Assembly: GCA_963921935.1 (NCBI GenBank)
Contig: OY998176.1
Span: 143,574,305-143,638,304 of the forward strand
Direction of reading: 5' to 3'
Source of the DNA: Galeruca laticollis
Taxonomy: Eukaryota > Arthropoda > Insecta > Coleoptera > Chrysomelidae
DNA: 64,000 nt
Part shown: positions 1 to 10,720 of the stretch, in pieces
Layout: each line of letters starts with the position of its first letter
Numbering within the stretch: position 1 is the first letter of the stretch
Notes under the pieces: generated by a model
What the model was told of the DNA's origin: nothing
Database searches by the model: none
The model's input: the letters and a program-made list of their open reading frames with translations, nothing else
Position numbers and translations under genes: made by a program

Positions 1-667
1 AATTATGAATAAAAAGCTTTGTGTCAGTTTGTTGTTAACATTTATGTACTATTAGATTGTTCTGAAAATAGAAACAAATGGGCGTGGAAAAATAATGTAC
101 GCATCTTGGGAGTAAATTTCATTAATCCCTCAGCTAAATGATACCCTCGCTCGCTCGTGCATAAACTTTAGCTTTGGGATAAAAATTGCACTTTACTCCC
201 TTGCTGCATGAATAACTATTATTATTGAATCATTAATATATTATCTATACATACATACCTTTTTAATTCACAAGATGTAAAAATATATACAATGAACTGG
301 CAAATATCAATAGAGTTGCACACATTAAACTTTGTTCGCAATTCACGTCTGACCACAGACTAAATGTTGTATTAAAAAAGCGAATAATCCTCACCCAAAT
401 AACCGATAAATATTGTTCCAAAGGTTGTTCCTAAAATTGCATGTGTACAGACATTTCATTAGACAGCGAGTCCGCTCGAAGGTTAAACATATAAATCATA
501 ATATGAACACGGCTTTTCAAAACTTTGTAAACAGCAAAGCAAATTCATTTAAAACAAAAAAAATAAACTCACAATATGAAAATTTAATTAAATTTTAGCT
601 CAATCAAAGTGTCCACCTCTTTTTATCATCTTCTCGCACATTCTATTAATTTCTCTAAATAATCGTT
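1..667. other. No gene recognised
   Basis: AT-rich sequence without a recognisable domain. A 61-codon open frame at 413-598 has no family resemblance that I can see and its composition is that of random AT-rich DNA. I support no gene here. Confidence 0.5.
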
Positions 668-921
668 ACCTAACTTGATCCTTTCATTCTATATTAGTGT
701 TTTGTAAGATCTGATCGTTCTCCCTTCTATCAAGTTCATCCACATTAGTTCAATGGGAGAATGAATCCAGGGACAATGATATTCAGTCCATTGGGTATGG
801 GACAATTACCCAACCTGGTCCATTCGTTTTATAATAGTGTTTTGAGAGAACTGATTGTTCTCCCTTCTATCAAGTTCATCCACATTGGTTCAATGGGAGA
901 AGGAATGGCTCTGAATCTTAT
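668..921. repeat. Diverged tandem duplication, 141-bp spacing
   Basis: A stretch of roughly 110 bp beginning near 668 recurs at about 809 (the words TAGTGTTTTG and TTCTCCCTTCTATCAAG appear in both). The copies differ by scattered substitutions, for example ATTAGTTC against ATTGGTTC. The small open frame across the second copy is not evidence for a gene. Confidence 0.8.
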
Positions 922-2097
922 CCTGGTCACTTTTATTAATTAACAAAAGTAAATTTCTTACGAAAATTTTAGACGACTTTTGAGACTTGCAAACGGTGTC
1001 ATCAAAAATTTAAACATTTCTAAGAATTTCAGTGAAAGCCGCTCATTAATCCCTTGTCTCATTTTCGAGTTATAACGTTTCCAAGCTGTTAAAATGTGAT
1101 AATTTACGTTTGGAAGTTATTGACATGAGAAAATTAAATCTTTCCCTAAAAACTTGAGTATATGCCGATAATGTACACATTTTTGGAAAGGGGAAGAAAG
1201 GGACTTTCAGATGGTATTAAAAAATATATGGTGTTGTATTTAAAATAAACCGATAATTTCGTTTCAAAAATGGTCATTTTTTTTTCAGCGCCTTCGGGAA
1301 AAAATATACATTTGGCAACTATGTCAATAAAAATTTGAAGGAAATATAAGAAGTTAAGTGAAAACTACACGTCGATATCTTTTTCCATTCTCGATTAATA
1401 AGCCATCAAAATGTGTTACTTTATAGTGGAACACCTGGTATTTCAACAAGAGCTTAAAAGAGTGTAGGGTCATTTTAAAATAAAGTTTGTCTGGTCTCAT
1501 TTGAAATAGTTGCTATGTACATATACTTTTTTGGGTGTTTCACGTATAAGATTTCAGTTTCGAAAGGTTTGATTTGTTTTTCTATGTTTATTGGGGCCCA
1601 TCGATACTTGAACCTTGTACATTGTAAAGACTACGCTGTCCCAAACTATCAGCTGTGAATTGCACTAATGGCGTTAATTTTCAAACACCTTTTAGTAAGC
1701 ATTGTACATGTTTCTAAATCCCCCTGTTTGACATATCTCTACTGAATAAAAATATCTGAAACTTAAATTGGCCATCCAAAGGACCATTGATATTTGTAGT
1801 TTTTATTTGCCTTTGCCCACTCTAGTCTATTTTTTGAATGTCAAATTGTTAGTTTCAATTTTTTCTATACAGTACATCCTCTAGTTTCCAGTAGATGTCT
1901 TTTAACACCAAAATATGTGTTTCTCTAATGTTTAAGCAGTGTTTTGTCATTTTCATGAGAAACTTATGGTAGCACTTGAAATCTTTTTAGTACAGACAAT
2001 ATGCCAATGCTCAAATGCAAATAAATAGGATCTAAAAAATTGAAATCACACATTAAAGCACTTTATGGATTAATAGACGAGGCGAACTAATATTTTT
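922..2097. other. No gene recognised
   Basis: AT-rich, stop-rich in all frames. I see no protein motif, RNA gene or inverted repeat that I can defend in this stretch. Confidence 0.5.
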
Positions 2098-2352
2098 TGA
2101 GGAAAAAATTTCAAACAGGGTATGCTCAACGGGAAAAGGTAGAAATAGTGATTACAAATACTGGGTAAAACATTCAACGTGTGGATCTTTTCCTTAACGA
2201 AGGGGTGGGGGTGGGAACGGTTGAAAAACGTTTTTTTTACTTAAATTACATGATTATTATTAAAAAACTTGAAATAAGAGAAACTTTCCAAAATTTTAAG
2301 ATCTATACAATTATAATTAAATCAAAACTTTGGCAGATTTACCTTTGTGAAG
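2098..2352 (+). repeat. Left TIR arm
   Basis: 2256-2352 matches the reverse complement of 3918-4010 over about 95 nt with few differences (ATACAATTATAATT; CAAAACTTTGGCAGATTTAC). 2117-2240 matches the reverse complement of 7365-7500 (GGGTATGCTC, then AAGTGATTACAAATACTGGG-like and CCTTAACGAAGGGGTGGGG). The outermost bases are uncertain. Confidence 0.75.
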
Positions 2353-2548
2353 TGTCGAACTGCACATTACGCCGCTCTGGCAAAATGATACTTATAATAT
2401 TATGTAAGGGTTAAAGAGTAATAAATAATATTTTAATAAATCATATTATATTTACATTTATTGAAATAAGACTGCGTATTTTAATTTAACAATACAGAGA
2501 GCTTTTCAATCATATCTTGTAATTTTTCTGGGTATCTCTTTTTCACCG

Positions 2549-3777
2549 TCACTTTTTTTCTTTTTCTTCATCATCTTCCATTCCTTCTTCTTCTTCTATC
2601 TCTTCTAAGTCTTCTGCCTCTTCATCTTCCTCATTTTCTTCTCTTTTCTCTTCATCATTTTCATTTTGTTCTTTTTCTAATTGTAATTGATCAAGTTCTT
2701 CGGATACCTCTGAATTCTGAACAACAAGTTGAGCAGTCATTAACGTTGTAACAGTTGGAACACAAGTTATACGAAAGTAAACCCAGCCGATTGCAATTCT
2801 ACTTGTAACAATTTTATTAACTTGTTTTTATTTTTCTCGTTAGATAAGAATGCTTGAGGCGTAAATGGTATAATTATATGGTCTTGAAATTCATTCATAT
2901 CGGGCACTATAGATTATTTTCTTCTTAGTCGTTCATTTTCTTTGGTGCCTATTGAAGTTGAAGCTGCTGACGTAGGATTACTTTTATCGGCATTAGGATA
3001 ACCGTCAAAAATAATACAGCTATCAGCACCATAGTTATCTTTAACATATTTTATATACTTTGTTTTTATATCTAAACCTCTATCATTTTTAGCTAGACCA
3101 CTTTGTGAAATAAAAATCCGCCATCAATCACATTAACGTATTGATCAAAATTTGGCAAAGAATTTAGATTTTTAAAACCTGCTTAAAATTCAGATTTTGT
3201 ATATTTTTTGAATCCATTTTCATTAAATAACGAAAGTGGATAAGGAGCTAGTTTATACTTTAAATAACTTTTCATATTGTTACTTCCTTTTATTTGCAAA
3301 GATAAACTTTGAAATAGCAAAAGCAGATTTATGACAATTTTGTCACCATTTACTTTAATCGACGCTCTAGTAGATTTGAGAGATAGTATTCGATTTTTTT
3401 TCTGGAACGATACTCTCAAAATTTTGGCCTACAATCAATTCTAACGATTTCTTCCTAACTTCAAAAGCCATAATATTGGTCGTTTCGGGAAACGGATTAT
3501 ACGTATTAAAAAATTTAGTTAATTTTTTAACGTCTTGTACGTCCCTTGTGATGCGCGACTCTCTAGCATCGTGATGTTGCTCGGAAGTTGAATAAGCTAC
3601 ATAACAAATTTTTTATCTCGTTACAAACTTCAACAAGAATTATCATCGTTAAAATAAACTTAGCTAAGACACTTTCTGCAAATCCAAGGCCATGCGTAAG
3701 TCCGCCTTGTGTTTTCATTGCTCTCATGAGAACTTGTTCAATGGTCATATCCGGCCTTCGCCTTCGCTTTTTTGTGT
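2549..3777 (-). pseudogene. Decayed gene of an uncharacterised, repeat-associated animal protein family
   Basis: Reading leftward from 3777, fragments in shifting frames follow one protein order: PDMTIEQVLMRAMKTQGGLT; EQHHDARESRITRDVQDV with NPFPETTNIMAFEV; KVNGDKIVIN, LLLFQ and ELAPYPLSLF-like (here KLAPYPLSLF); VIDGGFLFHKVV; IIFDGYPNA; and AFLSNEKNKNKL. I recall this order from uncharacterised proteins that occur in many copies in insect, fish and cnidarian genomes, but I know no established function. The DGG, FDGY and FLSN elements resemble a nuclease-type fold only loosely. Several frameshifts and stops (for example after RLRRK at about 2917) make it a pseudogene. The acidic Glu/Asp-rich open frame at 2549-2740 is its 3' end or low-complexity sequence. 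It lies between the TIR arms, so it is the likely cargo or transposase gene of that element. Confidence 0.6.
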
Positions 3778-3917
3778 ATCAGGTATATTATATGAAATGC
3801 CTATTATATCTATATAGTGTGTATATATAGTATATACCAATGAATATTATGTGTACCACCGCGCTTGGTCGAGCACCGTGACTCTCTCTCATAGCGGCGC
3901 ACAGCGCCCATGGAGAC

Positions 3918-4010
3918 TTCGTAACGGTAAATCTGCCAAAGTTTTGATTCAATTATAATTGTATAGGCCTTAAAATTTTGGAAATTTTCTCTTCTTTTGA
4001 GTTTTTTAAT
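3918..4010 (-). repeat. Right TIR arm, inner part
   Basis: Reverse complement of 2259-2352. The arm stops abruptly at 4010, where the RTE-like LINE is inserted, and resumes at 6838. Confidence 0.75.
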
Positions 4011-4020
4011 ATTCTTCTTC

Positions 4021-6340
4021 TTAAGGTGCCGACTTCTTGCGAAGGTTGGCGACCATCATGACTAATTTTATTTTGCTGACTGCTGCCCTGAACAGGTCGT
4101 TTGATGTACAGTTGAACCATTCTCTGAGATTTCGAAGCCACGACATCCGTCTTCTTCCTACGCTTCTTTTCCCTATTATTTTACCCTGGATAATTAGTTG
4201 TAGCAGCTTGTATCTTGTACCTCTCATTACGTGGCCCAGATATTGGAGTTTTCTGACCTTTACCTCTTGGGACAGTTCTAGATCCTTTGAGACTCTCCGC
4301 AAGACTTCTTCATTGGTAATTCTGTCAACGTATGATTTCCGGAGTACCCTTCTGTAAAGCCACATCTCGAAGGCATCTATCTTTTTAATCATTTCTTTTG
4401 TTAGAGTGGCAGCTTTTATTCCATAGAGCATTATTGTAAATATATAGCATCTTAGCATTCGTATTTTAAGGTGGTGATCGATTTGCTCATACAAATTTAT
4501 GAGAGAAAAATTGGACTGTAGTTTGGGGTTTAATGATAATAATAATTGTATTAAAAAAACAAATAGTCGAGCTTAAAACAATATCACCTACCTTAGGATA
4601 TGGGAGATGGGATGAAAGTTGATCTGCACCCTCGCTTGATGCACATAATAATTCACTATTCCAGTTACCGAAAACTTAAATCAAGAGTCTCTTCATTGAA
4701 GTATATGCTTCATTTCGAGTATCGAATGTTCAAGTTATTTTTGCTATTTGCTAGGTAAAAAAATAGGACATAGGCGGAGGGAACTTTTATTTTTGAGGAA
4801 AGGAATGATTGCAGTATTGCCAAGAGCTCGACCAAAAAAAAACTAACATACATTCTAAAAATCGAACAGGTGGTTACTTGAAGTTTTGCTAAAAAAGAGC
4901 TTCATTTTAATAAAGGTGTGACGTGCTATTTCAATTCTCGTTTTTCATTCTGATGAGTAATCATTGTTGTTGTTGATCAGGGTTCCTAGATATTTATATT
5001 TATAGACTCGCTCTACTATCTGATGGTTTACGATCAGTTGTGTGTTTTGATTTGGTTTTTTGGTAAAGATCTTGAATTTTGTTTTATTAAGGTTCATATT
5101 CAAGCCATAATGGATACTTGTTTCATACACTTTTTGGACCATTCTTCGCAGGTCATTTATACTTTCTGCTAGCAGTACGGTATGATCTGCATATCGTAAA
5201 TTGTTTATAGGAACTCCATTTACTACTACTCCAGCTGTTTCATTGTGAAATGCCTCCTTCATGATGTCTTCCGAGTACATATTAAACAATAGCGGAGATA
5301 GTATACACCCCTGACGTACACCACATTTGATGTTGATGTTTTCTCTGTATTTATTATCTATCTTGATGTTTGCTGTTTGGTCGTAATATAGGTTTTCAAT
5401 AATTCTGGCATCTCTAGTATCTATTTGCATTTCTCTCAGAATTTTTATAAGTTGTTCATGACGGATTCTGTCAAATGCTTTCTCATAGTCCACAAAGCAG
5501 GCGTACACATCCTTGTTAACGTCCAAACGCGTTGAGTCAACACGTTTATACTAAATAATGCTTCTCTCGTGCCAACTCCATTACGGAACCCGAACTGTGT
5601 ATCGCTGATGTCGTTATCCAGTTTTTTATACACGGTTGTGAATTATTTTTAGAAATAATTTGAGTATATGGCTCATTTGGCTTATGGTCCTATGATGTTT
5701 ACATAATCTTGCGTTAGATTTATTGGGAATCACAATGAAGGTCGACACCAACCAGTCATTTGGTATCGTTCCTGATATGTAGATCGCATTGAAGAGCTCA
5801 GCAAGTGCATTCAAGCTATGTTCCTTAAGCAGTTTTATTATTTCAATGGGTAGTTCGTCTGGACCAGGTGCTTTCCCGTTCTTCATGTTCTCCGTGCATA
5901 TTCTATTTCATCTGTTATTTCTGGTCCGGTTTCTATATCATTTTCTGTGGGTAAGGGGCTATTTCTGTCATCTCCGTCTTCACTTTGTGCCGTTGGGACG
6001 TACACTTGAATTATATTTGTTCGTATCTTTGATGTTTCTAACTGTGTCATCATTACTCTCTCTGAGAGGCGTACAAATCCTGTAACAGATTTACTTGTTT
6101 CTTTGTCTACCAAAATTCCAACACCATTTGTATGCTTTTGTAGATCGTCACTACTAGAGTAGTAAAATGTTCCTCCATCAGTTATGCATTTGCCACTACC
6201 GGGCCATCGGGTTTCACTAATTCCAAATATATTAACTTTCAGTCTGTGCATTTCCAGTGTTAAGTTGCCCAGTTTGCCAGCCTGGAAAAGGCTTCTAACA
6301 TTCCACGTTCCAATTTTTTATTTCCTCCCGGGGATTCTTC
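4021..6340 (-). pseudogene. RTE-like endonuclease-reverse transcriptase, broken
   Basis: Reading from the right, the apurinic-type endonuclease begins near 6300 with TWNVRSLFQAGKLGNLTLEM (right after this the motif IFGISETRWPG is visible). Most of the rest of the endonuclease is missing, because the frame jumps near 5883 from an EN segment to the RT start (KAPGPDELPIEIIKLL). RT then follows in fragments: VDYEKAFDRIRHEQLI, GVRQGCILSPLLFNMY, and YADH at 5182-5193, where the family has YADD. The C-terminal part (4021-4494; EEVLRRVSKDLE, YLGHVMRG, KRSVGRRRMSWLRNLREW) is typical of insect RTE proteins. The lost catalytic Asp, the deletion, frameshifts and a foreign 340-bp insertion all say it is dead. 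Confidence 0.85.
4503..4845. other. Unidentified insertion in the RTE-like LINE
   Basis: The RT C-terminal frame is interrupted: RIEIARHTFIKMK-like coding ends near 4850 and LKIRMLRCYIF-like coding resumes near 4494. The roughly 340 bp between has no recognisable motif, and I found no clear TSD. Confidence 0.5.
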
Positions 6341-6837
6341 GCACCCTTTGTCCATTGAAGGACTGCCGCGGACTAAGGGCCATTGTTTTAAGTGTATTTG
6401 TCATGATGATTATACTAGGGAAATATAATGAGGTGGTTTCCCTTGCCTTCTTCATCGCTGTTCAAATATCTTTCTATGGTTTCCACTCTGCCGTTTGATG
6501 TCTGATTCCCAACCAATGGAGTTTTTCCTTCACTCCTTGCTTAGGGTCAGTTCTGAGCAACCAGCTGCCGTTCCTTAGTGCTAGTTGCCTTTATACTACC
6601 CCTAAAAGCAGGGTTGCCGGATCCGCCGTGTCGCAGCTTCTCTTCTTCCTCTTCCCCGCCGGTGTGGTCTTCATCCGTAACCCTGGACAAGGTGCCCTTA
6701 CAAGGTACTATCAGCCGAAGCCAGCTGAACCTAGGTTTTTTAGCGAGGTATTACTCCTCGATCCATCCTCCTTCCTTACCTCTTGCATGGTAAGGCCCCA
6801 GGCTTGGGACTGGCATACCGGAGTTGAGTTTTTTAAT

Positions 6838-7247
6838 AATAATCATGTAATTTAAGGAAAAAACTAGCGCTACGACCCGCGAAAGACAGAAAAACGTGGT
6901 TATTACGAAAAAAAATCAATTTTTCAAATTTTTGCAATTTTCACGAGGTTTTTTGCTAGAAGTAGTATGTTTTTATTTTAGAAAATGAAAGATGAAGTCT
7001 AAGAAAAAAATAACGCCTGCAGAAATTTTCTACAGTGGAAAAAAGGATTGAATACGCGTTTGCAAAAAACGTCTTTTTTCCGAAAAACATTAATTTCTCA
7101 GAAACCTATTGAGTTACAGAAAACAAAAAAAAGCAAATTACTTAGAATTAAAGAAGCTACATTTTCGCCAAATTTGAAAATGTTTGGAAATGAAAAATGA
7201 AAAAAACAGTTTATTGCATTTTCTCGGAAATTTTTAGGTTATGTCAA

Positions 7248-7295
<48 letters not shown>

Positions 7296-7512
7296 GTTGT
7301 AGATTTTTCAATTATCTAAAACTTTTCCATTTAACTTTTTTCGATAAAACCAGTATTTACGCCGCAAATCGTGAAAAACCGTTTTTCACTCCCTTTCACC
7401 CCCCACCCCTTCGTTAAGGAAAATATCCATGCGTTGAATTTTTTACCCAGTATTTGTAATCACTTTTCCTACCTTTTCCCGTAGAGCATACCCTTTTCGG
7501 ATTTTGTTTCCA
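6838..7512 (-). repeat. Right TIR arm, outer part
   Basis: 6838-6864 and about 7363-7512 are the reverse complement of 2098-2256. The intervening 500 bp has runs of A and T and no coding signal. Confidence 0.65.
7253..7292. repeat. (TA)n microsatellite
   Basis: About 20 uninterrupted TA units. Confidence 0.98.
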
Positions 7513-7611
7513 AATACAGTCATTTTGGAGGTAGTTATCCTGGCCTATAAGACACACTTTATACTGAAATTGACTGTCTCGACCCTTACTTCGTGGAATA
7601 TGCTCATATTA

Positions 7612-7914
7612 GTGTTTTTAAATGAAACTCAAGGTCTCTAGTTAATTCCACAATATAATACAAGTTATTGAAAATTCTAAAAAATTGACAATTGTTTCGA
7701 TAAATCAATATCATCGTCAGAATGACAGAAGTACATTTCATTTTATGCCTACCTGATGTTTAGTAGTTATTTTTGGCTAGACCAAGAAGTAACCTAACTT
7801 GTGATTGGCTTAATATATGTTTATAGAAAAAAGAAGAAGATGTGATATTACAAATATTGAAGCTTAGATATTATTAGCCCTATGGTGATATCCTGGATAT
7901 CATTTTTCCAATTT
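7612..7914 (-). repeat. PLE 3' untranslated end, main copy
   Basis: Nearly identical in reverse complement to 15035-15337. It holds the candidate hammerhead ribozyme and ends at the TTTTTCCAATT target site of the Jockey insertion. Confidence 0.85.
7684..7723 (-). ncRNA. Candidate hammerhead ribozyme, PLE main copy
   Basis: Reading on -: ATT (7723-7721), the core CTGACGA (7720-7714), a stem-loop GATA/TATC, GAAAC (7698-7694), a short AATT, the cleavage triplet GTC (7689-7687), and AAT (7686-7684), which can pair with the initial ATT. Core order and minimal helices fit the hammerheads known from PLE terminal regions. Pairing was judged by eye only. Confidence 0.5.
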
Positions 7915-8058
7915 TTTTTTTTTTTTTTTTATTTTTTTTTATTATGTATATATTTTATTAGCAATCAAAACTTGAAAAGTTCTATAAGCTAACTGGTTGG
8001 CTTGAGGGCGGTTGGCTCCTGCTGGCGTGGTGAGACCTTCTCCAGTGATGGGGTCTCT

Positions 8059-10713
8059 TCAACCATCTTTCAGGTCAGTTGTCCAGTTCCTTTTGAGTCT
8101 TCGGTTAAGTTGAGGTTCTAGGAGTGGATGGAGTATTGGATTAACATGTAGTTCTAGTCTACTGCAGTGTTTTGTGCTTTGTTTTGCAATTTCATCTCGT
8201 ATATAGGGGATTTTTAAGTCTTCATGAAGAGTTTGATTCGTCACGTACCAGGGTGCATTTGTTATTATACGTAAAATTTTAGATTGACTTCTTTGGATGA
8301 TGTTTATATTTGATTTGCTCGCACATCCCCAGAGTTGAATACCATACATCCATATTGGTTTTATAATTGTTTTGTATATAAGTAATTTGTTTTCCAAAGC
8401 CAGTTTCGATTTTTTACCGATTAGCCAATATAAGTCTTTTATTCTTAAGTCGATCTGCTTGCGCTTCTTACGTATGTGTTCATTCCATGTAAGTCTTGAG
8501 TCGAGATGAATTCCAAGATATTTAGTGCTGGAAGTTTGTGGTATTTGAGTGTTGTTGAGAGAAACTGGAGGACACTGGTCTCTTCTTAGGGTAAAAGTCA
8601 CTTGGACGGATTTAGACTCGTTCGTTTTAATTTTCCACTTATTTACCCATGTTTGTATGTCATTTAGTTGCCTTTGTAGAATGATGGACGCTGTTACTGG
8701 ATTTTCGTGAGTTGCAAGTATGACGGTATCGTCGGCAAAGGTGCCCGTGATAGTGTCATTGCTTGTTGGAAGGTCTGCTGTGAATAGTACGTACAATAAC
8801 GGTCCGAGAACACTTCCTTGAGGGACTCCTGATTTTATTGGATAGTTGTTTGACGTACTTTCGTTGACTCTTGTTCTAAATTCTCTGTCACTCAGGTAGG
8901 ATCTTAATAGTTTGTAGTAGGAGATTGGAATATATTTCTTGATTTTATAAATTAATCCCGTGTGCCAGACCTTGTCAAAGGCTTGGCTGACATCCAGGAA
9001 AGCCGAAGTGCAGTACTGTTTGAGTTCCATGGCTAGATTAATACAGTGAACCACTCTATGCACTTGCTGTACTGTAGAATGCTCTTTGCGGAAACCAAAT
9101 TGGTGGAGTGGTATCCATTCTTCTGTTTCTGGGTCAGATTCGATCCTTTGTAGCAATAGTCTTTCGAGAATTTTAGACACCACAGGTAACAGGCTTATGG
9201 GCCTGTATGATGAGACTTCGTTTGGGTTTTTCCCTTGTTTTGGAATTAGTATAATTTCTGCGGTTTTTAGCAGTTTTGGCCAATAATTTAAGCGTATGAT
9301 GGCATTAAATATGAGAGTAATGTACACAATTCCTTTTCTAGGGAGTTCCTTAATCATTGTTGGGGTTAATTTGTCTATACCCGGTGCTTTTCTTGTATTT
9401 AAGTATTTGATTTCTCGTTGGACTTCATTCACAGTTAGTGGTCTTATTGGTGGTATATGCATTGGAATGTTATTTATGTCTCTTTCCAATTCGTTATCTG
9501 GTTGATCATCGTTTGGAGTAAATACCTGTGCTAGATGTTCGGCAAATAATTGAGTTTTTTCATCGTCGTCTCTGGCCCATTGTAAATTCATGCCACGTTC
9601 GTCTCTGATAGGGGGTACATGCGTTTTGGGTTTTTTGGAATTTTTGATAGGTTTCCATATTGAATTATCATACCGATTGAGATTAGTTATATAGTGTGTG
9701 AATGAACTTTCTTGTGCCTCTTTTAGCTTGGTTTTCAGCTGATTACTTAACCTGTTTAGTGTGGTCTTGTCTGCTGGTGCGTGAGTTTGATGCCATCTTT
9801 TTCTGGCTTTTCTTTTCTGTGCTATCAGCTTTTTAATTTCAACTGGAATGTTGTGCGTTTCATTACCTGCTTTTGTCACTGGTGTGGCATTTTGTGCAGC
9901 AGTTTTAAGTTTATTGTTCAGCATTGTTAGTGTTTCATTTATATTATCAGTTGATTTGAGGCTTACGTGTAGGTTTATTTCCTCTTCTAGCTCGGTACGA
10001 TATTTTTCCCAGTTTGTTTTGTTGTTGTGCAGCTTTGGTGTGACCTTTTTGTAGACTACAAAGCAACTTATGGTGGCTATGATTGGAGAATGATTAGACG
10101 AGAGATCATGGCTTGGAGTAATATCCATATAGGCAGGGGATATTCCATTGGTGATGAATAGATCCAACAGGTCGGGTATTTTATTTGGGTCAGTCGGCCA
10201 ATAGGTAGGAGTCCCAGTTGACAAAGCGTGATAATTGTTTTCTTGAATAAGACTCATTAATTCCTTCCCTTTAGTTGTAGTAAGACGTGATCCGTATAAT
10301 ATATGCTTACTGTTGTAATCTCCTCCTGCAATGAATTTGTTGCCCAGAGTTTCAAAGAAGTCCTTGAAGTTTTCTTTCTTCAGGTTGTACCGAGGTGGGC
10401 AGTAAACTGCTGCAACTGCTAGGTCATAAGTTCTCATGTATACTTTTATAATTGTAGCTTGTAGAGAATGTTGTACATATTTTGGTAGTTCTACATGTTT
10501 TATCGTATTTTTTATTATAATAGCCGTTCCAGCGTGGGCAGTGTTGTCTGGATGGTTTGTGAAGTAAGTTGTATAACTTGGTATTTTAAAGTAAGACCGA
10601 TCTGTGAAATGACTTTCACTTATTAAAAGGATATCTATATCGTTATGTTGCATAAACAGTTCAACTTCGTTTTTATGTTGCAGGAGCCCATTGGCATTCC
10701 ATTCTGCAATCTT
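8059..10713 (-). CDS. Jockey ORF2: endonuclease and reverse transcriptase
   Basis: This enzyme would nick target DNA and prime reverse transcription of the element RNA. The first ATG is at 10653, but the endonuclease start motif (IAEWNANG) lies upstream in the same open frame, around 10713, so translation probably starts in or near the end of ORF1. EN residues are visible in order: LLISESH, YCPPRYN, GGDYNSKH, and SSNHSP at about residue 186. Most relatives have SDH at that last site, so the Asp to Asn change may cripple nicking. RT motifs are KAPGIDKLTPTMI, FLDVSQAFDKVWH, GVPQGSVLGPLLY and FADD (8729-8740). The frame is open to the stop at 8059. No RNase H domain is present, as in the Jockey clade. 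Confidence 0.93.
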   Translation of the reverse strand, partial: KIAEWNANGLLQHKNEVELFMQHNDIDILLISESHFTDRSYFKIPSYTTYFTNHPDNTAHAGTAIIIKNTIKHVELPKYVQHSLQATIIKVYMRTYDLAVAAVYCPPRYNLKKENFKDFFETLGNKFIAGGDYNSKHILYGSRLTTTKGKELMSLIQENNYHALSTGTPTYWPTDPNKIPDLLDLFITNGISPAYMDITPSHDLSSNHSPIIATISCFVVYKKVTPKLHNNKTNWEKYRTELEEEINLHVSLKSTDNINETLTMLNNKLKTAAQNATPVTKAGNETHNIPVEIKKLIAQKRKARKRWHQTHAPADKTTLNRLSNQLKTKLKEAQESSFTHYITNLNRYDNSIWKPIKNSKKPKTHVPPIRDERGMNLQWARDDDEKTQLFAEHLAQVFTPNDDQPDNELERDINNIPMHIPPIRPLTVNEVQREIKYLNTRKAPGIDKLTPTMIKELPRKGIVYITLIFNAIIRLNYWPKLLKTAEIILIPKQGKNPNEVSSYRPISLLPVVSKILERLLLQRIESDPETEEWIPLHQFGFRKEHSTVQQVHRVVHCINLAMELKQYCTSAFLDVSQAFDKVWHTGLIYKIKKYIPISYYKLLRSYLSDREFRTRVNESTSNNYPIKSGVPQGSVLGPLLYVLFTADLPTSNDTITGTFADDTVILATHENPVTASIILQRQLNDIQTWVNKWKIKTNESKSVQVTFTLRRDQCPPVSLNNTQIPQTSSTKYLGIHLDSRLTWNEHIRKKRKQIDLRIKDLYWLIGKKSKLALENKLLIYKTIIKPIWMYGIQLWGCASKSNINIIQRSQSKILRIITNAPWYVTNQTLHEDLKIPYIRDEIAKQSTKHCSRLELHVNPILHPLLEPQLNRRLKRNWTTDLKDG

Positions 10714-10720
10714 GATGGAA

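Larger units (their letters stand above)
4011..6823 (-). mobile_element. RTE-like LINE, 14-bp TSD
   Basis: The 14-mer TTGAGTTTTTTAAT occurs at 3997-4010 and 6824-6837, exactly flanking the element. The 3' end (left) has a short AGAAGAAGAAT-like tail instead of poly(A), as RTE-type elements often do. The 5' end (right, about 6340-6823) is GC-richer untranslated sequence. The insertion splits the right TIR arm of the older DNA transposon. Confidence 0.8.
2098..7512. mobile_element. DNA transposon with long TIRs, superfamily unassigned, split by a LINE
   Basis: The left arm (2098-2352) reappears in reverse complement on the right in two pieces: 3918-4010, then 6838-6864 with about 7363-7512. 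The right arm is cut by the RTE-like LINE at 4011-6823, and joining across that LINE restores the inverted repeat. The right arm also holds about 500 bp (6865-7362, including a TA run) that the left arm lacks, so the left copy is internally deleted or the right one expanded. Between the arms lies a decayed - strand gene of an uncharacterised family. I see no clear TSD, so the outer ends are approximate. Inverted repeat and LINE insertion are seen directly; that this is a class II transposon is inference. Confidence 0.65.

Noticed and set aside
761..943. 60-codon + frame
   Set aside because: It lies across the tandem duplication and has no family resemblance.
2549..2740. Acidic 63-codon protein
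   Set aside because: Low-complexity Glu/Asp run at the 3' end of a decayed transposon gene. It is not a gene of its own.
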